DNA of 24,144 bases from Perkinsus chesapeaki (lineage: Eukaryota > Perkinsozoa > Perkinsida > Perkinsidae): NCBI GenBank assembly GCA_013115145.1, contig JAAPAO010000552.1, forward strand, positions 1 to 24,144, given 5' to 3'. Position 1 is the first letter of the stretch. The number at the start of each line of letters is the position of its first letter. A program made the translations under genes and the position numbers. The notes beneath the pieces are model-generated. The model was not told the origin of the DNA. It worked only from the letters and a program-made list of their open reading frames with translations, and ran no database searches. Positions 1 through 10,100 of the stretch are shown here, in pieces.

Positions 1-3000
1 CAGGTAATGTGCGCTGGCGTCCTTATGCTAAGAAGCTATATCACCAGCTATCCGAGAAGGGCAAAGAGATCTATCAGGATTTGGTGGATGGTTATATCAA
101 TAGAGGTTGGTGGCAGCCACTCTTCCCTGACAGCTCGCGAGTAGGAGACCTACTGCCCGCAGAAGTTTTTCTCCTGGGGGCGAAGCCTGGCGACTCTCGA
201 AAACCGCGGTTGGTGGCTGATTTCTCGCCTTGTAATGCTCAACTCCCGGCTTCTACTACCTCTGGGATCTCGGTCGGTGATGTTTTGGTTGTTATACGTT
301 GCTTATGCCCGTGCTTCTTGGTTGGGTATGACTGTGCTTCTGCTTTTTATCGGTTAAGATTACACCCTGATAGGCTCTTGTATTTACACTCAGGGATGGC
401 TGAATCTCTTGCGCCCGATTTCGTCTCTCTGCGACTAAGTTTCGGCTTAGGAGCAGGCCCTATGAGTCTGGAAGAGAGTTTGGGATGGTACATTACCCGA
501 TTCCGCTCCAGTCCCTATGCTATGTTTCTCCTCATCGTTGCTATTTTTGTGGATGATGGAATACTTGCTGGAGTGGATAAGAGGGTACTACTGGCTGCTA
601 AGATCCTCTTTTTCTTGCTTGATCTGGTGGGGTTTGCTTGCGCACTCCCTAAGCTTCATTTTATCTGCTCTAATCCCGCGGATGTTGGTGATGTCTTCTT
701 GCCTCCTCAAGATACTATGTTGCACCTCGGTTGCGAGCTATCCTTCGACCACGGCCGCCTGGTCGTGAAGTGCTGCCGAGACGAGCGACTGAGTCGAGTG
801 GTGTCACTATGTCAACGCTGGCTAGATGATGGCACAGCCGCTTCTGTCACTAAGCGTCTTGTGTTCCGTTTAGCTGGCGCTATAGCCTATGATCCTATCC
901 ATCTCCATGCTCTTTGCTCTTTGCTTGGAGACTGCTTGCGGCGCATAGTAGGAAAAGCTTACGCTCAATTTGGGTGGGATGCTCAGTTGTCTCTCATGCA
1001 TCTACCCAATGAGCTACTCCTCGCATGGCTTGAGTTGCTCCGATGGTGCCTTCAGCAGGCGCAGCTCACAGGTGCGTGCTCGCACGCTATTCCTGCTCCT
1101 TTTCTCAACCACCAACATGTGCATCTGGCTCTGTATACCGATGCGAGTAGTGTGGGCGGTGGTTATGTACTGTACCGGTTAGCTCCGCCAGATTCAGACA
1201 TCTGTGCTCCGAAGCAGTACCTGTTGACTCAAGCAGCTTTTGCTTGGCGGGGAGGGCAGCATGCTTGGCATAGTAATCGCAAAGAGCTCACCGTTCTTCT
1301 TAAAGGCATTCGTTGCGCAGTGGGTTTGATGCGCAATATCATAGCTATGTCACCAGACAAGTCACTGTCTATTTGCCTGGATATCTGCTCTGACAATAAG
1401 CCGAGTGTGTCTTGGGCTCATAAGGCTCACGGAGCTTTTCCGCAAGGTGTCGGCCGCAGCTCTAACGTGGAGAAGCGGAGCATTATTCGTCTCATCGACG
1501 CCGTGGCCGAGGAGTTTCGTATCTTGAGATCACTTGGTCCTGCGGTGACTTACCATGTGCGCCATTGTGCTGGTCTCGACAATCCCGTCGCTGATGGCCT
1601 CAGTCGTTATCTCGAGCGTACTTGTGATCCAGCAGGTAAGATCTCACTAGCTTCCGCGCTGTGCGATTTTGCTGCAGTCGATAAGGGCGCTTTAGAAAAT
1701 ACGGCTGAGGCGGTGAGAGAGGCAGACCGTCTAGCGACGGACGAGGACTATCTTAGGCTTCTATCCGAGCTGGATCCTTGTGAGGAAGAAGAGCGCGAGG
1801 TCCCCCTTGACGAGGTACTCTTCATTTCGGCCCAAGCTGAAGGTGAGGCCGATGACGAGGTAACTGATGGCCTCTATCTATTTGAGCGTTCTTTGTGCCA
1901 TCCTCTGGCGAAGGCGGTTTTGGATGATTGCTCTGAACGGTATGTTGCCAAAACCATGCTCGATTACATGAACGATGCGGATGACAGAATCCTTGCTATT
2001 AATGCGGCTGGTACGAGCGCTTCAGCTGCCAGCCTTTGTGGTGATCTTCTGGTCTCTAACGACATTAACATGGTCTACCGGTCAGTCGCGGTACTTCGAG
2101 CGGTCCTTGGTTTTTGGCGCAGTCTCGCGGCTAAGAGGAAGAAAGCTGCTGGTCAGTACAATCTCCGGAAGACCCCCCAGAGACGACAGGTGGTTTCCCC
2201 GGCAGCCCAAGAGGAGGAGGAAGAAGCTGGTAAAGAGGAGATCGCTAGTCTAGCGGGGGGTGGATATGAGGAGAAGGATGTACTCACTATAGTGCGGCTA
2301 TCGCAGGAGGGCGTTGACTACGCTGCTAAAGGGCATTCTTTCATTTACGATCCCGCTACCGGAGTTTGGTTCTTCCGATCAGGAACTATCACTGGCTACT
2401 CTCTGCTCCGACCATGTGTTCCACGGTCGGCTGAGCGGTTTCGTTTCCTTTTGGCCCTCGATGCTCATCGGCGAGCGGCTCATGGAGGTCCTACTCCGAC
2501 CCTCAGTGCTCTCAATATGGACCTTCATGTGCCGGCAGCTTCCTCCGAGGCCAAGCGCATATCTGCTCGATGCCTACTGTGTGCCAAATTACGTTTGCGT
2601 AATGGCGCACTCATCCGCCAAGCCCCGTTAGGTGGATCCTGCTGGGATATCGAGAAGATGCTCCTAACTGGCACGCCTTACAGCGTCTGTGCAGTGGATT
2701 TTTTGCATGTCTTTCCTGGTCAACTCGTCTTTGCGGTTCGGTGTTTGGCTACTACCCATACCACATGGTTACCGGTGAGACAAGCTGCTGAATGTGCGCA
2801 AGCTGCGATAGAAGGCGTCCGTTGGTTATCGAGCCGTTGCGGTAAAGTTATGATTGTTTACTGTGACGCCGGGACTGCATTCATAGCTAACACCTTCCAG
2901 GATGAGATGGCGAAGATGGGAGTGAAGGTTGAATTTCATTCAGCTAGAGCCCCCTGGGAAACGTCCATTGAGCGCAGCCATCGGGTAGGCCTGCGGACGA

Positions 3001-3602
3001 TGAGAGCTTGTTATACACCTCATCAACTTGCCCGAGCTAGCGATATGGACTTGTGTGAAATCTATGATCATGTTACCCTGCTGATGAACACTGCCCCTAT
3101 CTGCCTACACAACGCGGATATCCAGTCCGGCTCGGCGGAGGCTATTACGGCTGACTCCCTGGCATTTGGATATACTCGACGAACTGGTTTACTGCTCTCA
3201 CACCTACAGGGTACTGACGGTCCTGAGCTACCAGATTTGCATGTCGATCGACCCCGGGCCGTGCAGAACGTGAGAGGGTGTTATCTTAAGCATCATTGGC
3301 AGATGCTCAGAGATCGTTCAGCTAAGCAGGTGGGCCAGCAACCGGCTAAGCATCGTTCTCCTCTACCTCCGGGCTCTGCTGTTCTCATCCGTTATTCTCC
3401 TAAGAATAAATGTGACCTTGGTGTGCAGGTTGGGCACATTGTCAGTGCCGAAAAGTCCAAGGATGAGTTTTGTCGACGCTATCGCGTCAAGTCTACGTCT
3501 GGTCATGAGTCCCTTGAGAACCATTGCAACTTGGTGCCGCTCGACGTACATTCTCCTCGAGACTGTGCCCTCACCAGGGGGGCGTGTTGCAGGAAGATGT
3601 GA
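1..3602 (+). CDS. pol: LTR-retrotransposon pol polyprotein (RT-RNase H-integrase), 5' partial
   Basis: The frame is open from the window edge (GGT AAT GTG from base 3), so the true start is upstream; stop TGA is at 3600-3602. Numbering from the GTG at 9, 1,197 codons are uninterrupted. Reverse transcriptase spans about residues 50-250: LVADFSPCN, first catalytic Asp in VGYDCASAFYRL (Asp108), SFGLGAGPMSLEES, and FVDDG with the Asp pair 182-183. RNase H spans about 372-535: YTDAS (Asp378), KELTVL (Glu426), SDNKPS (Asp462) and DNPVADGLSR. A long acidic linker follows, with runs of Glu near 595 and 740. Integrase has a zinc finger (His820, His825, Cys855, Cys858) and a DDE triad of Asp897, Asp953 and Glu988. 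The order RT-RH-IN fits Ty3/gypsy or Bel/Pao and excludes Copia; I cannot separate the first two. It makes and inserts element cDNA. Gag and protease are not visible. The intact frame suggests a young copy. Confidence 0.9.
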   Translation, partial: GNVRWRPYAKKLYHQLSEKGKEIYQDLVDGYINRGWWQPLFPDSSRVGDLLPAEVFLLGAKPGDSRKPRLVADFSPCNAQLPASTTSGISVGDVLVVIRCLCPCFLVGYDCASAFYRLRLHPDRLLYLHSGMAESLAPDFVSLRLSFGLGAGPMSLEESLGWYITRFRSSPYAMFLLIVAIFVDDGILAGVDKRVLLAAKILFFLLDLVGFACALPKLHFICSNPADVGDVFLPPQDTMLHLGCELSFDHGRLVVKCCRDERLSRVVSLCQRWLDDGTAASVTKRLVFRLAGAIAYDPIHLHALCSLLGDCLRRIVGKAYAQFGWDAQLSLMHLPNELLLAWLELLRWCLQQAQLTGACSHAIPAPFLNHQHVHLALYTDASSVGGGYVLYRLAPPDSDICAPKQYLLTQAAFAWRGGQHAWHSNRKELTVLLKGIRCAVGLMRNIIAMSPDKSLSICLDICSDNKPSVSWAHKAHGAFPQGVGRSSNVEKRSIIRLIDAVAEEFRILRSLGPAVTYHVRHCAGLDNPVADGLSRYLERTCDPAGKISLASALCDFAAVDKGALENTAEAVREADRLATDEDYLRLLSELDPCEEEEREVPLDEVLFISAQAEGEADDEVTDGLYLFERSLCHPLAKAVLDDCSERYVAKTMLDYMNDADDRILAINAAGTSASAASLCGDLLVSNDINMVYRSVAVLRAVLGFWRSLAAKRKKAAGQYNLRKTPQRRQVVSPAAQEEEEEAGKEEIASLAGGGYEEKDVLTIVRLSQEGVDYAAKGHSFIYDPATGVWFFRSGTITGYSLLRPCVPRSAERFRFLLALDAHRRAAHGGPTPTLSALNMDLHVPAASSEAKRISARCLLCAKLRLRNGALIRQAPLGGSCWDIEKMLLTGTPYSVCAVDFLHVFPGQLVFAVRCLATTHTTWLPVRQAAECAQAAIEGVRWLSSRCGKVMIVYCDAGTAFIANTFQDEMAKMGVKVEFHSARAPWETSIERSHRVGLRTMRACYTPHQLARASDMDLCEIYDHVTLLMNTAPICLHNADIQSGSAEAITADSLAFGYTRRTGLLLSHLQGTDGPELPDLHVDRPRAVQNVRGCYLKHHWQMLRDRSAKQVGQQPAKHRSPLPPGSAVLIRYSPKNKCDLGVQVGHIVSAEKSKDEFCRRYRVKSTSGHESLENHCNLVPLDVHSPRDCALTRGACCRKM
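1..3602 (+). mobile_element. LTR retrotransposon, right-hand part
   Basis: The whole left end of the window is retroelement pol, followed by a candidate polypurine tract and LTR start. The 5' LTR, primer binding site and gag must lie left of base 1. The right limit is unknown because no second LTR copy is available for comparison, but it should fall between 3603 and about 4100, where exons of the minus-strand host gene begin. The element is antisense to that gene. Confidence 0.8.
3576..3582 (+). other. candidate polypurine tract
   Basis: AGGGGGG lies two bases before TGTTGCAGGAAGATG. A purine run immediately before a TG-initiated LTR is the usual plus-strand primer site of LTR elements. It overlaps the end of the pol frame, which is also common. 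Confidence 0.45.
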
Positions 3603-4060
3603 TGAGGGCTCTATCGTAGCGCGGTGACTGGCGAGCGCGCGTGAGTAGCTATGTATTTGCGTGCACTCAGTTCATTGGCTTTCTCTATTGCCTATCTTTG
3701 AGTTGTAGCAAGGCATTATCAGTATAAGTCACTAGTCACAGTTAGAGTTTGATCCAACGGTTACCCTTGCGTTTGTCATATGACAGTTCCCGATCCGGCC
3801 GATTCCTCCAATACAGATATTCGCGAGATTCGAAACAGACAAACAAATGTTCAGATAATGAGCCTCTTTGCGATATTGTTGGCGCCAAGAGATTAATAGG
3901 CCTGGATCATTATGGTTCCTCTCGATCATATCGAGACCTACCAACAATCAGACTGTTACATCTCATCGAGTCGGATTCAATCCCTATGGGAAATCACTTG
4001 TAGAGCATTCAACAGAGAATGAGCTAACTCGAGATTCGCTATACTCTTAGAGTCTTTGCC
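3585..4060 (+). repeat. putative 3' LTR (right boundary uncertain)
   Basis: TGTTGCAGGAAGATGTGATG at 3585 has the form of a typical LTR start and follows the purine tract, so the last codons of pol would lie in the LTR. No clear CA end with target duplication could be fixed; the listed end is only a bound before the first host exon. The stretch 3603-4107 shows short ORFs of no recognisable family (for example 3749-4003) and no convincing gene. Confidence 0.35.
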
Positions 4061-4107
4061 CGCCATATGTCTAGACGAGCTCAATTCATGAGCCCTCTCA
4101 TGCTCAC

Positions 4108-4184
4108 CTTCGGTGCATATTCTTCTGTTGCTCAGCCATGACCTCAACCCTCTTCAACAGACCGTTATATCGATGCACGTGCTC
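4108..4184 (-). CDS. coiled-coil gene exon E34 (last visible)
   Basis: Acceptor TTGTTTTTCAG, donor CGAAG|GTGAGC. It encodes EHVHRYNGLLKRVEVMAEQQ then KNMHR. It exits inside a codon, so at least one more exon must follow to the left, within or beyond the retroelement. Together with E33 it is joined by a 39-bp intron. Confidence 0.75.
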
Positions 4185-7100
4185 CTGAAAAACAAATGTC
4201 TTCCGAAGACATCTCGAACATACCTGGACTCGGGCCTCGACAACTCGCTCGATCTCGGTATCTTTCAGCTTGCTCTTTCTCTCATCTTCAACACGTCCAG
4301 CCCGAACGCAGCGATGTTGCTCTGTCCGACCACGCTCACTCGATCAACTGGAACCCTTACCTGCGGGAGCTTTCTTTCCGATTTCTTTTGCCATCGCTTC
4401 GCAGGCGACCACCAGAAGCCGCAAATCCGCCGAGCTGAACGTACCGGACTGCTTCCTTTTCGTAGATGCACGTGTGAGGCTGAAAGACGCTTATGGGGAA
4501 CACCAAGTCATCCAGGCTCACAGGAATGGCTTCCCGGGGCTTCCCGGGGCTCCCCGGGGTCAAAAAGTATTCCTAATCCAGAAGGGATACAATGACAAAG
4601 AGCGCGTGCTCAGTTGCTCAACAGTAGTGGGTGGCGTTGGGACGCTCTAGGCAGGGGCAGAAGCGCTCGTGCGATCGTGCTCCGTCCCGTCCCTTCCCAG
4701 AACCAACGCCCACTAGCCTATGGCGAGCTATCGTGAGCTGTCTCCCTCCCTCCCATGGAAAATATGTTCCTAGACTAATAGAAAAGATACATTCTTCCAG
4801 GATCTGAAGTGTGATGCGAATTTTGTCTCCTTTACAGCTTGTATTAATGATTAGTTCATGACCCCATGGAGGCCCAAACAGACGAAAATATGAAAACTAG
4901 TGAAACGATTTTATCAATCAAATGATCGTATAATTTTTTATGACCAAGGAATCACCTAGCCTCACGCAAATTTATCGACGTACGGTTGATGCAATAGTAC
5001 ATCGTATAACCATCAATTAGTTGTACTACTATGGGGCACTTCATAGGAAAATAACAATGAAAAATAGTTAACCATCTTTTTGAAATCACAATCGATGAGC
5101 TTTTCAAGGCGCAGCGCTACCCCTGTGGTTGCGGGAAAAAGATAAATTCTAGTTTCAGCATCGATTCCATGCTAGGCCTCGGACCATGGCGGCGATCGGT
5201 TCAGGCCTCTCCCAAACGATCGTGGTACGAAGCGAGAGCCCTCATGGTCCTAGGTAGTGTGATCGATGACGTGAACACGCTTGAGGAAAATAACCATGAA
5301 AACTACATTATCAACTATTCTGATTACGACCAATTGAATTTCCACCCAAGGCGCTGTGAGAATCGTAACTTGTGATTTAAGTAAGATTAGCAAGATTGCA
5401 AGAATCTCTTGTGTCACGCAAATATCTTCAAGCTAAGCTTAGTGTAGATATGATTGTCTAGTAGTAGACTCATAAACTTTGCTGTATATATTTTTATTCT
5501 ACAAGCTCTATGCCAATGCGTCATCAATTCATTAACTTTAAGCTCAACGAGAGCCAAGTACAGCAACAGGCGCAAAGCTACCCAGCGAGAACGAGTAAAC
5601 ACGCATAAGGGGAGTTCTTCAATCCAACAACCCACCAATCAATCTTCTCTTGGATCTTTTTCAGGCCGTTCAGCAACGCCTCTTCCGTGGATTCTCCAGT
5701 TGATGTTGCCGAACTAGGTGACCCTTGCAAGGTCAAAATCACCTGATACAGGCGGCTGGTGTTCGGTCAACCATACGATTCCGGCGCGAATCTCGACAGC
5801 AATAAAATTTCTCACAGTGAAGCGCTGTTCTTTCGCTCACGGGATTGGAGAGCGAGGAGAGTTTGGTTTAATCTTTAGAGACCATACTTTTCGGGAACAG
5901 TTGAAAAAAATCTATACTGCAGCCCGCCGCTACACTGAGAATACTTGTTCGATTTATTCCTTCAGCGTCATGTTCTCTTATCTATACTACTCATCTTCGA
6001 AATTTCAACTCACAACAACACCCAATTTGGAGCAAGAAACCGAATTATCATATTTCATTGCTCTATTAGGGATACATAATACCGAAAGTTCAATATCAAT
6101 ATCGGAAACTCACCAATGTCAAAAGCTGTATGAACCTACTTGCCGTTGGGCCGCTACAATTCTCTTCAGTTTATCAATCTTCGACGCCCCTTCCGAGGAC
6201 TTCTCATCGCCCTCTAGGCTCGCTTTATCATTTCGCTCAAACCTGAGCTGTCCTTCAACGACGCAATTTCATTATACCTACCTGGCCAGCTCCGCGCAGA
6301 CACTTTGCAGTGCTACCAGTGCATCGCTCTCGGCACTTCCGTTTGCAGCTGCCGTACACAGAGCCAGTCGCCTGAGGAACGCCGTAGGAACCTCAAGTCT
6401 AGGAGTTACCAGCGATCAGTGGCCGCATGTTGGGATACCGTCCGGCCACACTTGTCACGCAAATGGTCGAATTTAGTTACCTCACGCCGCTTTGAGATTA
6501 CGAACCATCATCCATCAATATACATATATCGAATCGATTGAGTATACCGAAGCCATCGGTATCGGTGTCATGCCTATATATCGATATAAACCGATATTAT
6601 ATCGGCGATGTATATTATCGTGTATTTCGGCGGACAACGAACACCAGTGGTGTTACACCACTAAGTTTTCTTCTCCCGTGCCATTGCTCGCCGTAACACT
6701 TCGTACTTCCGGATACTTACTGCGCAATCAGGATGTGCCTCCGTTTCTATGCGTCAGAAACGGAAGATTGAAAAGCGCTCCAAAAAGTGAGTGGAAATCT
6801 GAAGTTCCTTTCGAACTTCCCGCGAAATTCGGGTTCGGGGGAGCTCCTTCACGACTAATTTTCCTCAACTATCAGAAGGGAAAAACCTCACAGGTGTCCG
6901 CTGCACTTGCTAACGTGCCCGAAAGAGTCAATTTAAATCTCAAGTTCCTTTTTGGACTTCAGAAAAAATTTTCTCTGCCATTATGGCAATTTGTGTCACT
7001 GTGTCCCCCATAAGAGATATCGCTCAGAGAACCGTCGGGCCTCACAGAAATATGCTCCTCGCGGATCGGGAAGTTTTTCCAAGATTCGGAAATACAATAG

Positions 7101-10100
7101 GAACTTGGTGATAAAATATGTTACTATTTCAAAAGGAACATTGTTTTCTGATTCATTCCTTTTCTGGGCCTAACATCTGAAATTCCTCTACGACTCCCTG
7201 ATCTTACTTTCTCAATTGGTCCAGCTGCAACTTGAGCCTCGAAGTCTCAGCCGCATGGCCTTCTAGTGTAGCCGAGAACGCCTGATTAAAGCCTGTCCGC
7301 TGACAACGTACAGCGAAGCTCTCAAACCTGTTGTACTCATAGCAGGTCCGTGATCTACGGACTTCTAATACACACCACTTTTCCCCAACCAAGCTGGGAA
7401 TTTCATCAACGGATCGCGTTGGAAAAGACACTATTTAGCGCTGGGAAACAGAAGGAATTCACGGAAATTTTTCAGCAGAATTTCCGTATCTGCCCAACAT
7501 ATACCTACGCAGGCAATATACACACGGTAGCCTTCAGCCTTATAAAAACTAATTACACTATTCGATATAGAAAACCACGAGGGAGGGTACATATAAATTC
7601 ACATGCCACACCGTTGCTCCCTTGTGTCTCACCAGAAGATGCATACTGCAAGTTCGAGAATAATGAATTAGAGTGAACATTCATCGAATTCTCACCGAAT
7701 ACATTTTTATGATTCGGGCGCCCTTGGAGAATTCCAGGAAACCGCCAAGCAAGGCTACCAGACGTTAAAACTTAACCAGTATGATTGCACTTTCACCAGC
7801 AAGCAGTCTTGTCGTGCAGCTGACTCTGCAGAAATTGAAACGAAAAATAAGACCAGGAATAGGAACTCAGACACACTAGTAAGGCTCCTAGATTCAGATT
7901 GTCTCGACCAAATTGAATTGTTTTGTTGGTGACACGGAATTCTCAACAATGCCCACCTCACGGTCAGCGTCAAGCTTGGCCTTCATATCCTGCAAGTCCC
8001 TCTCTAGACTGAGGCGAACGCTCGAGATCTCCTCGGCGTGACGTACCTAATGACAGATAATCCAACGGGAAGTAGGTTGAGGAGCTCCTTGCTTTGAGGG
8101 AGTGACATTCCTGGTCCACTCGGGCTGAAATGACCTCTTCAAAATAATCATCTGTCAGAGAGCTATCTGGCTTCGGAATTGAAACGGCTGGGAGAGGGAC
8201 TGCGGCTGTACGTTGGCCCTCTTCAACCAGTATGGCAGATAACCTAGCCTGAATAACGGGCGTAAAAATAATATATAAATGTAGTGGCATAAAAATATTA
8301 TATAAATGCATTGAGGAAGTGGAGGCATAAACCTTATAATCACAACTTAATTACTATATAATTACAATCCACCCCACTCACCTCAATCGCAACGAACTTC
8401 TCCCACACCTTCTTCAAAATGACGTCATCTTCAGCTACCTCACTTCTCCTCTCAACACTGACATCACCGATCCTTATCAAAAGCCCCATAAAGAGAATTG
8501 CTCTCCATCTGCTACAGAGTTATTAGTATTTACCACCAACTTAGTATTCCATTCAGATGTCGTTATTTTAGCAGTGAAAAATGATAATCGAGCAGTTTTC
8601 ATTCAGCGAGTCGCACTTTTCCACAACAGTAAGCATTATGTTTAATATTTTAATGTTTGATAATACCAGAGTATTGTGTTACAAGGGCAAGTCTGCACAC
8701 ATTTTGGGAATACGTGGAGTACTTATTGCACCTCCCGGGTCAGTCCTGAGTTGTGGCCCTTCAGCGTAGATGGACCTCGTTCATATTCCATTCGTTAAAA
8801 ACCTAGAGGCCCGAGATCCGCTGTCCGGGCGGCCGAGAGCAAGACTTAGTGAAATTGCGACGCTTATGCCACAATCGTATCGGCGTCGCTGGAAAAGAGC
8901 TCTAATAAGGGATATGCACTCTACTCATTTCAATGACGTTCACTTGGCGGAATTGAAAAGTGCGAAACCATTCTCCAGGTATCTTTTACACATCCTACCT
9001 GTCCCTTCGAACAAGATCATTCTTCAGTTGAAGATTCTCCGACTTCAACGCATCTGTGCGCCTAATTGGACTAATCAGCGCTCTCGAACCCACGCGCGAC
9101 TGACCGGCTGTATTCTATTAAACGGTTCGTGAGGGTGTCGAGCGCTCCTCTGTAGACAGATACAGCTGAGCCCTCATCAAAAGTAACTATCACAGTAACA
9201 TTACCCACGGGAAGTCCTCGGCCTACACGACTAAAGCTCGTAGACTTTCTCGATCAGTTTCGACAGGATGGTCTAGTGAGAAAAATGCTACTAAAATATT
9301 TCAACCGAGACGGCAAATTCCATCCCTTGAGGAGCATTGCGATTCGCGATTTACAAGTACTACTGAAAATCATAACACTTAAAGCAAGATACAGAACGGA
9401 AGAATACTGTTTCACAGAACATACCAGAAATCCCTTCTGAGCTCAGGTGACCTACTTCTCGGCGACACAAGCTCGCTGTCTCCCTCTGGCATAGGTGGGT
9501 TTCCAGCATCCCCCCAGGTCTCCGTCTTCAAGCTGGCCGATTTCTGCATGAACAGGAGCTCGGCGCGGGCCTCTTGCCAACCTGGGCAACACATGGACGT
9601 GAAAAGGTTAGCGTTTTCCCAGCAAGGAAAAATGTGAAAAATTTTAACAAAGATTCTGATCGACTTGAATTCCAGAGCCGAGTTGAGAATGACGAGAGAT
9701 ATCCTATCACTGCCGTAAAATAAACGCGAATAATCACAAACATCGTGTCTACAAAATTACACTTTGCATAATATAGGTTTGTCTTCCCACACATACGATT
9801 ATAAAAAGTACACTAGATATATCTCCGACAGAAAATTTTAACACTAAGTAAGTTTCGAGGAGAAATGCAGTCCCTTCCAGCTTGCCTTGTAGGCTTGCCC
9901 TCAAGGCTCCTCGTAAGGATTGGTTCACTTCGCTTAATGTCCTCCAGCAAGCTCCATGAGGAACGGCCGAGTCACTCGTCCCTGCCTGGGCGAGCGAGAC
10001 CAATGCCTCTTCACTGTGATGCCAATTCCGCCAGAACCTGATTGAGATGGGAGCATTAACCTCTTTTTCATGTCAGACTCTGACAATCAAAGAGATACAC

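Noticed and set aside
517-2631. Additional plus-strand frames inside pol
   Set aside because: They are shadows of the pol frame with leucine/serine-rich composition and no domain of their own.
3880-3990. Possible tRNA or primer binding site (TTGGCGCCAAG and GGATTCAATCC)
   Set aside because: The two box-like motifs are too far apart for a tRNA and no acceptor stem pairs; a primer site would not be expected after a 3' LTR.
5414-5638. Minus-strand frame with ELKVNELMTHWHRAC as an extra coiled-coil exon
   Set aside because: No acceptor gives the one-base entry required after E31, while E31 joins E32 directly in phase.
5718-6476. 252-residue plus-strand ORF
   Set aside because: It is antisense to E29, E30 and E31, whose splice sites and phases agree; its composition is low in structure and it lacks a recognisable domain.
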